Shown: positions 1 through 11,308, counted from the stretch's first letter. The stretch: 64,000 nucleotides of DNA from Liriodendron chinense (GCA_003013855.2 ML058440.1:372001-436000); one strand, 5' to 3'. The notes: generated by a model not told the origin, from the letters alone. Numbers and translations: made by a program.

Positions 1-870
1 GGCACGTGATGGCCCAACACAACGGAGATATGTGGTGTTGGGACTCTGTGGAGCCACCGTGAGGTAGGTGTTTTATCCACACCGTTCAACCATTTTGGCA
101 GGTAATTTTAGGGGATAAGCCCAAAATTAAATCATATCCAAGGTACAAGTGGAGCACACTATACGAAATATTGGGGATAATTTTATCCACCGTTGAAACC
201 TACCTAGAGCCACCGTGAGGTAGGTGTTTTATCCACACCGTTCAACCATTTTGGCAGGTCATCTTAGGGGATAAGCCCAAAATTGAATCATATCCAAAGC
301 ATAAGTGGAGCACACTATACGAAATATTGGGAATAATGTTACCGTTGAAACCTACCTAGAGCATCTGTGAGGTAGGTGCTTTATCCACACCGTTCAACCA
401 TTTTGCCAGGTAATTTTAGGGGATAAGCCCAAAATTGAATCATATCCAAAGCACAAGTGGAGCACACTATACGAAATAGTGGGGATAGTGACATCCACTG
501 TTGAAACCTACCTAGGGCTCACAAGAATGTTTGTTTGTTATCCAGGTATACGGACCTGGATGAAGGGAAAAAAAAAATTATCAATCCAAACTTCTGTGGC
601 CCCTAAGAAGTTTCCAACGGTTGTGCTCCACTTGAGCTTTGGATATGTTTCAACATTGAGATAATACCGTGAAATGAGCCAGCAAAATGGATAGACAGCG
701 TGGATAAAACACATACATCACAGTCGGCGCCACAGTCCTGCAGATACCACTGGCTGGAACGTGTGGCATGTTGGCGGGATGCGACCGAATACATTGTGGT
801 GCATGTAGACATTATCGAGATGATACCGTGATACATCCAGAAGATCGTACCACATGGTACAAGTGGGACT
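1..870. repeat. Foldback (long inverted-repeat) element with triplicated left arm
   Basis: The two sides carry the same motifs in opposite orientation. The left side reads GTGTTTTATCCACACCGTTC, and the right side near 690-720 reads GCGTGGATAAAACACATAC. Paired phrases such as the AAGTGGAGCACAC region on the left and the CTCCACTTGAGCTTTGG region on the right give arms of well over 100 bp, the plan of a foldback or MITE-like element. The same family recurs at 6.6, 25.3, 27.2 and 57.9 kb. No coding capacity is visible, and the short reading frames at 479-836 are by-products. The left end may lie before the window. Confidence 0.65.
51..514. repeat. Tandem repeat, three copies of about 155 bp
   Basis: Units start at 51, 207 and 359 with GAGCCACCGTGAGGTAGG or, in the third, GAGCATCTGTGAGGTAGG. 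Each ends in GTTGAAACCTACCTAG. Spacing is 156 and 152 bp, and the units differ by only a few substitutions and short indels. They are the left arm of the foldback element, amplified locally. Confidence 0.9.
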
Positions 871-1210
871 CATTTAGATACAGGAACGTTGGAATAGTTT
901 ATTCTCTTTTGTACCCTATTAATGATAATCGTCAATTTGGATCATAACAGGGGGACATGTCCCACCTCTACCCTTTCAACGGTTATCAGCTGCCGGGCCA
1001 GCGTCTATTCTGCAACCGCCCATCCTTAAAGTATGGGAAACTTGTGCCCCTTAGATACACTGATAAAGTTCATAGCCCCAATTAAAACAATACACACACC
1101 ACACTATGCGTGAAATGCCCGTCGGTTAAAAATTTTCTTGTTGAATCCAAACGATAAGACGTCCACACGTCTGGCCCTTTACTGAGTGGAATGTCGTAAT
1201 AGGATTAATG

Positions 1211-1270
1211 CAGCTGACCCAATTAATTAGGATACAGCTTAGATGATGATGATGATGATGATATTGATGA
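1211..1270 (+). mobile_element. LINE-type 3' tail (GATGAT-ended)
   Basis: The phrase GCTGACCCAATTAATTAGGA followed by TACAGCTTAGATGATGATG matches the common plant non-LTR retrotransposon end, of the form gccgacccNatttagttggga-taaggct-(gat)n. Sister copies lie at 29466-29545 (minus), 41066-41160 and 51195-51235. Only the tail is left here. Confidence 0.6.
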
Positions 1271-2700
1271 TCTTTGGAGGGGCATCACTTTGAATGTTCT
1301 GGATCTTATACACTTATCTCATGTGTCACATTGAGTGGCATGGATTGTTTGTTTCACTCAAGGATTAAATTTCAACTGCGCATTTGTTTCTTCATATGGC
1401 TCAAAGGCCCCAACATTAGTGTGCATAACGTTTATCTCACCCCACATGTGCTACCGGGGCACTCTCATGAGAGATCCAGATCGTTATTAGGTGGGGCCCA
1501 CCATACACAGACTCTGACGGAAAAATAGCTATTACACTCATCTAGTAGGTCTAGCTTGTCCATTAAATGGGGACTGCTTGCTACTCGTCCATGTTCTCAT
1601 GCAATTGCTCCCTCCTGCTGAGTGGACATGACTGATTTTTGGACCACTGACATTTCACTATAGTTCCCCATCTGATGATTTTTGTACAGCTACAGACTCT
1701 GGATCTGGTAAAAAGACGCACATTGCCTTTATTGCCCCACTTGCGCGTGGACTGGAATCGTCTACAACAACTGCTTTATGGAGCGCTTAAAACAACCAAG
1801 CTGTGGGGGCCCAGCATGTTGTATGTTTAAATCCACGCCGTCCGTTAGATGGAAACATTTACTTTAAACAATAAAACAAAATATCATCCGGATAGAAGAC
1901 TCATATGGCCCACACAAATAAGAACAATGTAAATTTCTCCTAAAACCTACAACTTCCCTCGTTGTGGCCGGCCTCAGGTTTGGATTAGGCTGATTTTTGC
2001 AGTTTTGATTTATCCTGATGAGTTCAACCTGATTAACGGGTTTGATGAAAGATATACACGGCTCCACACACAAACCTATGGTTGCCTTTCCATCCTAATT
2101 GTTGCCTGTGATGTGGCCTACCTCAGTTATGGATCGAGCTGATTTTTCTTATTTGGTTCGAAAATCAAATCTGGAAACTGATGGACGGATTAGATGTTAC
2201 TTATACAATTTAGTGAATTGCTGTCACTTGTACGTTTGCCACGTCAGCTACAGCGTTGACGTTGTCAAAGAGTGGCTCTCCGTAGACGATGTGGCGCTCT
2301 CATCGGCAGATAGCTCTGTTCCAATCCTCAGGTGACGGCAGCATGTGAGACGCTGACACGTCGGATAGCGATGTCCCGTTTCGTACTCTTTGTGGAATAC
2401 GGACGTGGGACTTTCTCTGTCCTAATACTGAAATTCGAACCCACCCTGTTTTGTAGTTCGTACAATGAAAAGTACGACAAGGGGTTGCTAAGTAAACATG
2501 GTAGGTGCTAATATCAATTCTCTCAAATCCGTTGGCGCAGATATGGACCACTTCTTCCGCTTTAAAAGACAAACTCCACTTACCAAACTACCCTCTTCAC
2601 TGGGTAGTAACTACTAAACTAGAAAAAGAACTTTTCGGTGCTCTAACTGAGATTTTTTGCGTTCACGTTCCGGTTCCAGATTTAGCTTTTACAAGTGGGG

Positions 2701-2704
<4 letters not shown>

Positions 2705-2731
<27 letters not shown>
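2705..2731. repeat. (CT)n microsatellite
   Basis: About 13 uninterrupted CT dinucleotides follow a GTGGGGCCCAC palindrome. Confidence 0.95.
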
Positions 2732-2737
<6 letters not shown>

Positions 2738-3954
2738 GAAGGTAGAAGAGTAAGATGTGTAACATAAGTGTCATTAGGCTATTGATCCATTACACACATC
2801 TTCTTGATGATATCCCAAAGCACTCGTGTTATTGACTACGTTACTAAAATTATTTAAGTAGAATGATTTGTAGTAGTTTAAACATCGGTCATTGATTATG
2901 TTGGTTAGTCATTTGGCTGTGAACCTATGCTTGTGGCCCAGAATTCCAACATTTTTGGATAAATTATGTATTTCAAAATCTTACTATTCACAATTTACAA
3001 TTTGAGTTAAATCTTAAGCAATGCGATTTAAATCTGACCTTTGAATTCCTTTTTATATAAATCTTATGATTTTATGTTTCAAGCCTTATGATATATTATT
3101 CAAATCTTAATTTACGATTCAAATTAGACTTAGTTTTTTTTTATTTTAAACTTCACTTGGCTTTCATTTTATTTTTTAAAATTGGGGGAGGTCTTTAAAA
3201 AACATTTAGAAAAAAAACTTTACAAAAAAAAACATTTAAAAAAGCTAAATCATTTAATTATATTCGTATAAAAGATTAAATAATATATAACTCTTCAACG
3301 TTAAATTATAGAGCTTTTTTTTATAATTCTTACTTTTTAGCCAATCAAAATATCAAATTGATATATGAATTATCTAAAATATTTTTATGGCTAGTTACGA
3401 TTATGTTGTTATATGTATATTGGATGATGGTCGGAAATCAAAATGTTTTTTTTTTCATAGGTCTAAGAAATCAAATGCCGCTTTTCCCCTGCCATTGTAT
3501 GTTAAAAAAAAAAAAGGTAATAAGAACATAAATTTTTAAGGATTCTCGTATTCTTTTTAAGAAAAATTTCTTTTAAAAAAAAGGAAAGATGAGTCATTTC
3601 ATGTAATATCATTTTATGATAGTATTAAAGTTTTTAACTTTTCTGAATTATTTATATTTTCGTATTTTAAAGAAAATCATAAAAAGAGCATCACAATTTA
3701 CAATTCAATATGATTTAACCTATATTATGATTTGTGATGCGATAACAATTTTGCCAACATTGCATATATACACTACGTAAATATGTTATAATTAATTTAG
3801 TAATCAAATTCAAATTCATATATAAATTTGCCACAAATTTTTATACATGGTTATCTTTGGATTCTAATGTATTTTGAGTATAAACTGCCAACACAACTAA
3901 GGATTCAAAATTACCTTGATTTCCAATATAAAATCCAATACATTCAAGATAGCC

Positions 3955-4070
3955 TCGTTTTAACACTGAAGTCTTGGTATCGATTCCCAAAGTGCGGTGG
4001 CTAACATTGTGGTATAACTAACACAGACGGAATACTAACCGCAAAAAAATAAAATAATAATAATAATACA
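3955..4070 (+). mobile_element. SINE fragment (3' part)
   Basis: The stretch contains a B-box-like GGTATCGATTCCC, then GTGGCTAACATTGTGG and an A-rich tail. It matches the body of the SINE at 11146-11308 but lacks the 5' A box, so it is a 5'-truncated copy of that family. Confidence 0.65.
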
Positions 4071-4553
4071 TTCCAAATACAAGCTAGGCCCTATGATTTT
4101 GTGGGCCACACTGAAATTTCCAAGCACAGAGTCCCAAACCTGTCAGTAGGGGGAGCGGGTCCGATGGTTAACAGATAAAATGCAGCCACGGTTAGCTTTC
4201 TAACCATGAAGATGCAAACATTAACCTAAGCTGGGATCTGTCAGTCAACCGTGGTCCCACCGGTAATAATCGTGAGCCCAACGTGCACGGCAAGTATTTT
4301 ATGCTCCGAGGGGCATTTGCGTTATTGCTTCGAAAACACTGGTTAACTCACCTAGCATTTACAAAACGTGTCGGCACCAAAAATCCACTTTGCCGAGAAC
4401 AGGTGGGTTTATGTTACGCGTTCCCTCTCACTCCGATGATAATCTAATCCCTTCGTGTCCAAATCAACGTCTTGGATTAATCCAACAAATGTCAACGGTT
4501 TTCTAAAACCCGCTTTCCAGAAACTCAAGCGCTATTTTCTCGTTCCCTTCGCG

Positions 4554-4560
4554 TATAAAA
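4554..4560 (+). promoter_or_regulatory. TATA box of the plus-strand DUF1442 gene
   Basis: TATAAAA lies 61 bp before the ATG at 4621, in a GC-richer context (GCGTATAAAAGCCCGCC). That leaves about 30 bp to a start site near 4585 and a short leader of about 35 nt. Spacing and match to the plant TATA consensus are good. Confidence 0.75.
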
Positions 4561-4620
4561 GCCCGCCGGAGCCGCTTTCTAACCATAACCTTCTCATTTT
4601 CCAAGTTCCAACTCCAAGAC

Positions 4621-5286
4621 ATGAAGACAGTTTGGTGCGCAGAAACGGCTTCCAAGGCCTACATCGACACCGTTAAAGCCGTAAAACCAGCCGGTTTTCC
4701 GTCCCTGGCAAGCGGTTTCGAAGAATCCAACGTGGCAGAGCTGGTTTCCGCCATGGCTGCTGGCTTCAAGGCTCAGCTCATCGTCGAGGCGTGGGCGCGT
4801 GGCGGGGACGTAGCCACCAGCATCGGCCTCTCCATCGCGAGCAGGCACACAAAGGGAAGGCACGTGTGCGTCGTCCCGGACGAACGGTCGCGATTGGAGT
4901 ACCGGGATGCCATGCGTCTGGCTGGCTTGTCGCCAGATGTCATTGTTGGAGAGGCCGAGGAAGTGATGTGTGGGCTGCCGGGCGTTGATTTCGTGGTGGT
5001 GGATTGCCGGCGCAAGGACTTCTCTAAAGTGCTGAGGTTTGCTAAAATGAGCGTGAGGGGTGGGGTTCTGGTTTGCAAGAACGCCCACCCGAGGAGCGTT
5101 CCCGGTTTCAGGTGGCGTGGCGTCATAGGGAGCGGGACACGTATCGTGCGAGCGGCTTTTCTTCCGGTCGGGAGAGGGATGGAGATCGCTCAGGTGGCTT
5201 CGGGGGTTTCCGGTTCGGGAAACAAGAGCCGTTGGATTAAGCATATCGATCAGCACACCGGAGAGGAACACTTGTTCCGAAGATGA
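4621..5286 (+). CDS. DUF1442 family protein (Rossmann-like, SAM-methyltransferase-like fold)
   Basis: This is an intact, intronless gene of 221 residues, the usual length for the plant-specific DUF1442 family. The family is assigned to the SAM-dependent methyltransferase superfamily by fold, and no reaction is established. Family marks are the N-terminal WCAETASKAYIDTVK (residues 4-18), the block LVSAMAAGFKAQLIVEA ending near residue 57, the strand-acid motif VDFVVVDC (about 122-129) followed by GGVLVCKNAH, the FRWRGV turn, and the C-terminal DQHTGEEHLFR. The ATG is chosen because family members begin at this residue, and because the TATA box lies 61 bp upstream. GC content is much higher than in the flanks, as for many grass-like or magnoliid single-exon genes. 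A paralogue lies at 21940-22676 in the opposite orientation. It has an intron that this gene lacks, and a shorter N-terminal loop than this gene's PAGFPSLASGFEESN insert. Function is unknown and location is probably cytosolic, since no signal peptide or membrane segment is visible. Confidence 0.92.
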   Translation: MKTVWCAETASKAYIDTVKAVKPAGFPSLASGFEESNVAELVSAMAAGFKAQLIVEAWARGGDVATSIGLSIASRHTKGRHVCVVPDERSRLEYRDAMRLAGLSPDVIVGEAEEVMCGLPGVDFVVVDCRRKDFSKVLRFAKMSVRGGVLVCKNAHPRSVPGFRWRGVIGSGTRIVRAAFLPVGRGMEIAQVASGVSGSGNKSRWIKHIDQHTGEEHLFRR

Positions 5287-5323
5287 TTTTGTAGTTTTTT
5301 TTTTTTTTTTTAGTTCCTTAAGA

Positions 5324-5385
5324 GGGTGCGTTTGGCTATACCAAATATCTCGATTTCATGATATTTGGTACAACCAAACGCACCC
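5324..5385. repeat. Near-perfect 26-bp inverted repeat in the 3' flank of the DUF1442 gene
   Basis: The left arm 5324-5349 begins GGGTGCGTTTGG and the right arm 5360-5385 ends CCAAACGCACCC. About 24 of 26 positions pair across a 10-base loop. The termini resemble hAT-type ends (GTGCGTTTGG), so this may be a tiny MITE. It begins 37 bp after the stop codon and so probably lies in the 3' UTR, where it would form a stable RNA hairpin. Confidence 0.85.
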
Positions 5386-5413
5386 TTATCTATTCTCTCT
5401 CCTTTTTTGTACA

Positions 5414-5444
5414 AATAAATGTTTATAAATGAATAGAGAATAAA
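5414..5444 (+). terminator. Polyadenylation signals of the DUF1442 gene
   Basis: Two AATAAA hexamers (5414-5419 and 5439-5444) sit 130-160 bp after the stop codon, in a T-rich context, at a plausible distance for plant 3' ends. Confidence 0.5.
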
Positions 5445-5445
5445 T

Positions 5446-6635
5446 CAGTTTTGTTTTTCTCTTTCAAGCTTCAGTTCTTCTTTATTGGGGACTCACACGA
5501 TCCTAACCTCTGATTCCTGGGCGTTTGTTTGTTGAAGTCGGGTCATTTGATGTTTTTCATTTTCAACCGTCCAATGGATGTCCACCAATCCGGTAATCAG
5601 ATAATCGAATAGACCTAATTAGCGGTTCGTAATACATCTAAAGTGCAATCCATAATTTGGACGGTTAGGTTTGAATTAATTGAATGCCACGTTTGCAATT
5701 TGGAAGTGTCTGCGCGTCATCCATCACGCTTTGCCAGAGTATTTTTGTTTGCGAAATGATCCAGTGCTATCACATAATTTAATTCTAGTAAATCCTAGTT
5801 GAATAGGGACACCTGGACAGTCCAATTCACCAATCTGGCTAAATCACCGTGATTGGATGATCAGATCCATCCATAACGTGTCCTTAGTTTTACAGCCGTC
5901 TATTTTAGAACCATAAACAATCCAGGATGATGGCCGGATTTTCATAGATGACCTTGACTGTCAATTTTATGGGTTATTGATCAGGTAGTCAGAATCACCT
6001 GATCATTGTGATTTTTTGCATGGTAGTCCATGAAATGGCTGCTGAACCAAATGGACTGCTCAGATCGATGGATTAAACTATCAAGTGTCCCAATGCAACT
6101 AGGTGTACTGTAGGTTATGTTTCCAGAGTGCTGGGGATCATTTCTCATTTTGTAAGTTATTATATCAAGCACTTTCATCACCTCCAGTGCAGGCGTGTAT
6201 ATGAGATCATGGTGGAGAAATAGGGAAAAGTAAAAAGAGATCCAACCCAATGGTCTACATTCAATCGTAGTACTGAGACCAGTGGCTATGATCATCTAGT
6301 CAGTTTGATTTTTAGTAGATCAACCATCCACTGTGGGGTGGATACCGTGTCTGCAACATCTGAACTGAGGGAGGGTTAGGTAGCCCAGATACTGGCGGTT
6401 TGTAACTAACTCAGATATTAGCGTCTGGCACGGAAGTGGGTGGTTAGGTGACCAAAATGAATCCGTACACAAATGTACACACGTGCCACATCACATGCGT
6501 GTAGGACAAGTGAGCTGTGCATTAGGTGGCCTGTAGATGATCCGACGGCCCACTGTTCAGGCTGGAACCCATGTATGGAAACGAAGAATAAATCGGATTG
6601 CGTATTGGCTAACTCAGTACGCTATAGCGTACCGT
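5446..6635. other. Intergenic stretch without recognised genes
   Basis: This is mixed-composition DNA with scattered short motifs such as GGACGGTT and CCGTCCA that recur in intergenic repeats of this window. I see no splice-flanked exon or family-like protein on either strand. Confidence 0.5.
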
Positions 6636-7053
6636 GCAAACTCTGTGGGGTCCACCATAAGTTATGTGTCGTATCCACCCCGTCCATCCGTTTTACCAGC
6701 TTATTTTAGGGCATGATCTCAAAATATAAGCGCATCCAAAGCTCAAGTGAACCCACCATTGAACGCTTACCATTGAATTTTTAACGGGGGCCACAAAGGT
6801 TTTGGATCGAGCTGATATTTGTGTTTTTCCCTTCATCCATGTCTGTGTGACCTTATGAACAGGTTGGATGACAATTAAACATTACTGTGGGACCTAGGAA
6901 GGTTTCGACGGTAGACATCATTATCCCCACTGTTTCTTGTGGTGGGGTCCACTTGAGCTTTGAAAATTGGATTAACCAGTAAAATAAGCTGATAAAACGG
7001 ATGGACGGCATGGATAATCCACGTACATTCACGGTGGGACTCAGACGGTTTGC
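6636..7053. repeat. Foldback element of the GTGGGGTCCACC family
   Basis: The left end runs GCAAACTCTGTGGGGTCC, then CCCGTCCATCCGTTTTACC. The right end mirrors it as AAAACGGATGGACGGCATGG, then ACTCAGACGGTTTGC. Internal arms also pair, for example AGCTCAAGTGAACCCACC with GGGGTCCACTTGAGCTTTG. The element is about 418 bp, has no coding capacity, and shows no clear target duplication. Confidence 0.7.
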
Positions 7054-7635
7054 TAAGCCCACACGCGCGTACAACCCCCACGTTACTTTATGTGTACAAG
7101 ATCCGATCTTTTGATAGATGGGACACATACCTCAGATCATCTGGTCTATGTGAATGAAATAGGTTTGAATGTCTTTCCTAGCCGTCTTAAGTATTTTGTG
7201 TCTAACGGTCGATGTTAGAATTCAGCCGGCCTGTTGTCTGGACCACATGATCTAGACAGTGTGGCACGCATCATGGATGGCTCGGATCGTGCACGCATGT
7301 GCAGGCTTGTAGACGAGCACGGCCGTACACGCATGTGGGTTCGTCGACCGGCCCACCTTCAATATAGAGTACACGCGTTCCGTCCAATGAGAATATGGGC
7401 GTGACTCATTCGCCACACCGTCTGAACGGGAGAGACGTTATAGCCGGCTCAGATGTACTAACACGTGCATGGTAGCATGTAAGCCGCGTGCATTGGTGCG
7501 TGTGGGGCAGCCTGTTTTTATGTCTCCCTCCAATGTTCAGAGTTGATATTTACACCCACTGGTTTGATAGACGCTATTTATTTATTTATTTTTCTTTCTT
7601 TTTCAGTGTTGGCTCAAGCGTACCACTCTATCAGG
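7054..7635. other. Intergenic stretch without recognised features
   Basis: The stretch is relatively GC-rich with several ACACGCATG-like words. No exon-like structure or repeat boundary could be supported. Confidence 0.4.
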
Positions 7636-7790
7636 TATCTGTGCTGATCACATCAATGTGGAGCTGGCCGGCATGCTCAATCTAAACATTCAAAGGTTAG
7701 ATCAGTCAAACCATTCATCATCCCACTCAAATAGAAGTATTACATATAGAAGTTTTAGGGTTATTTATTTTATTATTTGGTGTAATCCGT
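7636..7790 (+). repeat. Dispersed repeat containing GCTGGCCGGCATGCTCAATC, copy 1
   Basis: The block from GTATCTGTGCTGAT through GAAGTTTTAGGG recurs at about 9001-9155 and 13832-13965 with high similarity. Copies 1 and 2 flank the copia remnant at 7791-9004, which looks inserted within, or recombined between, two copies of the repeat. Confidence 0.8.
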
Positions 7791-9004
7791 TGGAAATTCG
7801 GTCAGTGGAAGCATCGAAGAAGATCAAACAATTACCACACAGTCACACAAGTAATCAACGCAAAAGCAAACGAATTTTATATGGAAAACCCTTGCAGGAA
7901 AAAACCACGGCACAAAGCGACACCTCCATTATGAATTCTAAAAGATTACAAAGCTAATCTACCCTCAAGCAAATCCCAAAGATAACCAAGTCACTCTCAA
8001 ACCTCACACTCTCTCCCTCAAGCCCTAATCTCGAAATATGACTCCTTGGTATTGATTAGGATGCATCTAAGACGGATTAGGAGGTGCTTTTGTAGGCCTC
8101 CAACCCAAAATAGAAACATGCAACTCTTATTTGTGCAAAACCGCGCTTATACCCGACTATACCGAATTGGTCACAACTGGTCAGATCTGTGCAAAACAGG
8201 TCCGAAGAGTTTTACCTTTAAAAAATTTCAAACTTCAGCCTCCACCAACTGGTCAAGACCGGTCGAAGCACATGTCCTAGCAGGCCTGCATCTTCTCTAT
8301 AAAAAAAAACAGGGACCGGTCAAGACCGGTTGACCTCCCAAAGAGACAGCCTTTTGAAGGCTTTAACAACAAACTCCACCGAGGCTTCAAAATCAAATCA
8401 TCTTCAATTTGCTTCGTCTATCAACTCATCTTCAAACATAGTGTCGTCGCTTCTCGTGCATCACTGCGTCTTCATTAAGCCTCTACCAATCTTAAGGAAG
8501 TTACACAGAACTTCAAAAAATCTCTTTTGGGACCACCTTGGTCAGCATATCCGCCGGATTCACCATAGTGTGAATCTTATCCAGAGTCACATCTCCTTCT
8601 TCAAACACCTGTCGAATAAACTGGTAACACACATCAATGTGTTTAGTACGAGAGTGATAAACAAAATTTTTAGCCAAATTGATAGCACTAGAGTTGTCAC
8701 AATTAACCAGCATGGCTTCCTGCTGAAGCTCCAACTGATTTATCATTCTTTTCAACCAAACAACTTCCTTAAAAGCTTCTATCACAGCCATGTACTCAGC
8801 TTCAGTAGTGGAAAGAGTCATCACAAACTGAAACTTAGACATCCAACTAATCGCTCCACCCACTAATACAAACGAGTACCCTGGAATCGACCTCCTACTA
8901 TCCACACTACCTGCGTAGTTAAAATCGATGTAACCAACCAACTTGTCCTTGGACTTTTCAAACGTCAAGACATAGTCCTGCGTACCCCGAATGTATCGAA
9001 GTAT
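7791..9004 (-). mobile_element. 5'-truncated Ty1/copia retrotransposon (pol end plus LTR)
   Basis: The minus strand carries the end of a copia polyprotein (8513-9004). Downstream of it comes an LTR-like region (roughly 7800-8335) with GACCGGTC motifs and the copia-LTR phrase GTGCCGTGGTTTTTT. Most of pol, gag and the 5' LTR are missing. The LTR-like part resembles the isolated LTR at about 30950-31516, which has the same phrase and GACCGGTC-type motifs. Confidence 0.85.
8513..9004 (-). pseudogene. Ty1/copia polyprotein C-terminus (RT end and RNase H), truncated
   Basis: Reading down from 9004, the frame gives ILRYIRGTQDY, the classic copia link after reverse transcriptase. RNase H follows: YAGSVDSRRSIPGYSFVL, the active-site neighbourhood STTEAEYMA, then VNCDNSSAINLAKN, RTKHIDV and the terminal NPADMLTK. 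About 160 residues are open and well conserved, ending at a normal stop. Upstream of ILRYI the frame runs into the unrelated repeat with GCTGGCCGGC, so the fragment cannot encode a working polyprotein. The similarity is strong enough to identify the superfamily but not the lineage. Confidence 0.9.
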
Positions 9005-9008
9005 CTGG

Positions 9009-9870
9009 GCTGATTACATATATGTGGGGCTGGCCGGCATGCTCAATCTAAACATTCAAAGGTTAGATCATTCAAACCATTGATCAGGCCCACTCAAATA
9101 AAAGTATTACATTTAGAAGTTTTAGGGTGGCTGTCCATTTTATTCTTTGGTGTAACCCACCTAGTGTTTACTTAAATTTGGATAAGTAACACAGCTCAAG
9201 TGCACTATCCTATTTAGTGTTTGAATTCATCATAAGTATAATGAGGCTGATTGCATGCACAATTTAAATATCCAAAGCTTAAATCATTAAAACCATTGAT
9301 CATGTGAGGCCCACTTCAATGGATCGAAGTCTTACATTTAGAAGTTTTAGGGTAGTTGTCTAACACAGCTCAAGTACACCACCCCATTATTTATCTAAAC
9401 TTATCACTGTTGGGTTTGTCCGTCCAGGGCCTGTAGCGAGGGGGAAGCCGAGATCAAGGCCCGAGAGCCTCATATCCTCCATGCCTAGTCCCCACAAGCG
9501 AGGGGGTATGCCAAGATCAAGTTCCGATAACCCCAACACCAAGGCTTGGATCCGTTGTGGCAGAGAGGGTTGTTGGGTTTGTCCCATAATAAAAGGAGCT
9601 TCGTATATCCTGGGGTTGTTGGGTTTGTCCCATAATAAAAGGAGCTTCGTATATCCTGGGGTTACTCCACCTAACAGATTAGCCTTATGTGACACAATAA
9701 ACACAACAATAATAAGGCTGACCACATAATTTAAATATCCAAAAGGTCAGATCATTCAAATCATTGATCATGTGGGGCCACCCAAATAGAAATATTACAT
9801 TTGGAAGTTTTATTGTAGTGGCTGCCCATTTTATTCTTTACGGTAACCCACCTAGTGATTGATTAAATAT
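9009..9870 (+). repeat. Degenerate tandem units of a 150-250-bp repeat
   Basis: Three diverged units start near 9009, 9241 and 9715. Each contains a version of GGCTGAT-CATA, a TTTAAATATCCAAAG-like or TAAACATTCAAAGG core, then ACCATTGATCA, and ends at ACATTTAGAAGTTTTAG followed by ACCCACCTAGTG or an equivalent. Duplicate copies lie in 13832-14420. Confidence 0.7.
9569..9660 (+). repeat. Perfect 46-bp direct repeat, two copies
   Basis: Two adjacent copies (9569-9614 and 9615-9660) begin GTTGTTGGGTTTGTCCC and end TATATCCTGGG without a visible difference. The duplicated locus at about 14170-14215 has only one diverged copy, so this amplification is recent. Confidence 0.9.
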
Positions 9871-11145
9871 GTTTGGCCGTATCCCATCATCGAGTGGATC
9901 TCTCTTTTGGGAGCTCTGGGAGTGTGATGGATGATAGGCAGGCCCTTTAAAATTACATATAAATTGGATCGTCGCAATAGAAGTAATTCAAATTAAACTG
10001 TCCAATTTATGGTTACCAGTTTAGATGTATCATGAACCAGAAACTATGCTCATTTGATTACATGACTATGGCAGTGGTGGACATTTATTGGATGATTGAA
10101 AGTGAAAATAAAAATAAAAATTCAATGGTCCTATTTTCAACAAAAAGTTGTGGAGTAATCGGAGCTCGAGATCATTCAACCAATCCGATTTTGTGACTGT
10201 GACTTAACAACAATGGAATCTGTGACTTAACAACAGTGTTATCTAAAACTTAGTCATCTAATTTGAATTCATTTATGCCACGTGTACAATTTCTCAGTGC
10301 TTATATATCAATCGTCCCATTCATCCAGACTATTCAATACCTTTCCATCATCCATTTCTCGGTCAACACGTTGTACTGTAGCATTCAAATTTCAAATATG
10401 AACTAGTGGGGACCCTTGGGTCCAATCATCCAGACCGTGAACCAACGAGCCTCATTGTCGATGCCATGCACTAAAAATCCCCAATCTGGAAGATCCTGGC
10501 AGTATTTTATCTCTTTGTGGACCACCAATTGAAGAGTTGGGACATCACAAATGCAGGTGATTTTTTTGGTGCATGGGTCATCTACAGGTGGGCCCCATAA
10601 TATAAGTTGTTCGGTTGATTGGGTCATGGGCCCCACTTGTACCAAGCTACAACATTTATATCATTGTGTAATATCTCATTAGTCGTTAGTAAAAGTGAAA
10701 GATAAAGGGTGTATCTATCAAGAAAAGGGTACGAATTTTGTAGCAGTTGGTTAATGAAATGGAGAAGGTTGTGTCTTGACGAATCGTTGGATTGAATCAA
10801 CTGAAGGACCGAGATAAAATAGTCAGTTTTGAAACGAGTCGTAGTTTACAACTTGACCCGTTGCTTCTTCTAGAAGAAAATTTCCCCTGCTCCACGTTCC
10901 AAGACATTGTCACGCCCATCTTTTTTACAAAGAATTCTCAGGTGTTGAATGCTGCTATAAACTGGTCAGGCTGAGGTATTTACGAGCACAATCTGCAAAG
11001 TAAAACTTGGACCTGACCCTGGCCCGGACCATGATGGGCCAAAAGAAAAAGGCCCAAGCATGAGCCCCGGCCGCCGGTCAGTCTCGGATGTACTCTGACC
11101 GGATTGACAGGCTCTCTGATACAGCGCAACCTGTACACTCAGGTC

Positions 11146-11308
11146 CATAGCTCAAGTGGTAGACTGAGTGAAGATAGCCTAGTTTCAACACTGAGGTCAT
11201 GGCATCGATTCCCATAATGAGGGTGGCTAACATTGTGATGTGACTAACATGGGTGGGTGGGTGTACTAACAATGGTGTGTATGAACTAAAAAAAAAAAAA
11301 AAAAAAAA
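11146..11308 (+). mobile_element. tRNA-derived SINE, family 1
   Basis: The polymerase III A box TAGCTCAAGTGG lies near the start, and a B-box-like GCATCGATTCCC lies about 50 bp later, at tRNA-like spacing. A diverged body (GTGGCTAACATTGTG, GGGTGGGTGGGTG) leads to a run of about 20 A. A duplicate lies at 15697-15868 as part of the segmental duplication, and a truncated copy at 3955-4070. Confidence 0.8.

Larger units (their letters stand above)
871..4550. other. Gene-free intergenic stretch, AT-rich from about 2.76 to 4.0 kb
   Basis: I see no convincing coding region here. The part before 2.7 kb is ordinary mixed-composition plant intergenic DNA with a LINE-type tail and a CT microsatellite. 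From about 2.76 to 4.0 kb the sequence is strongly AT-rich with many A and T runs. A SINE fragment sits at about 3.95-4.07 kb. The last 250 bp before 4550 probably hold the upstream control region of the DUF1442 gene. Confidence 0.7.

Noticed and set aside
4594..5271. 225-residue frame on the minus strand opposite the DUF1442 gene
   Set aside because: It is the shadow of a GC-rich coding sequence. The plus-strand product has family motifs and a TATA box, the antisense frame has neither.
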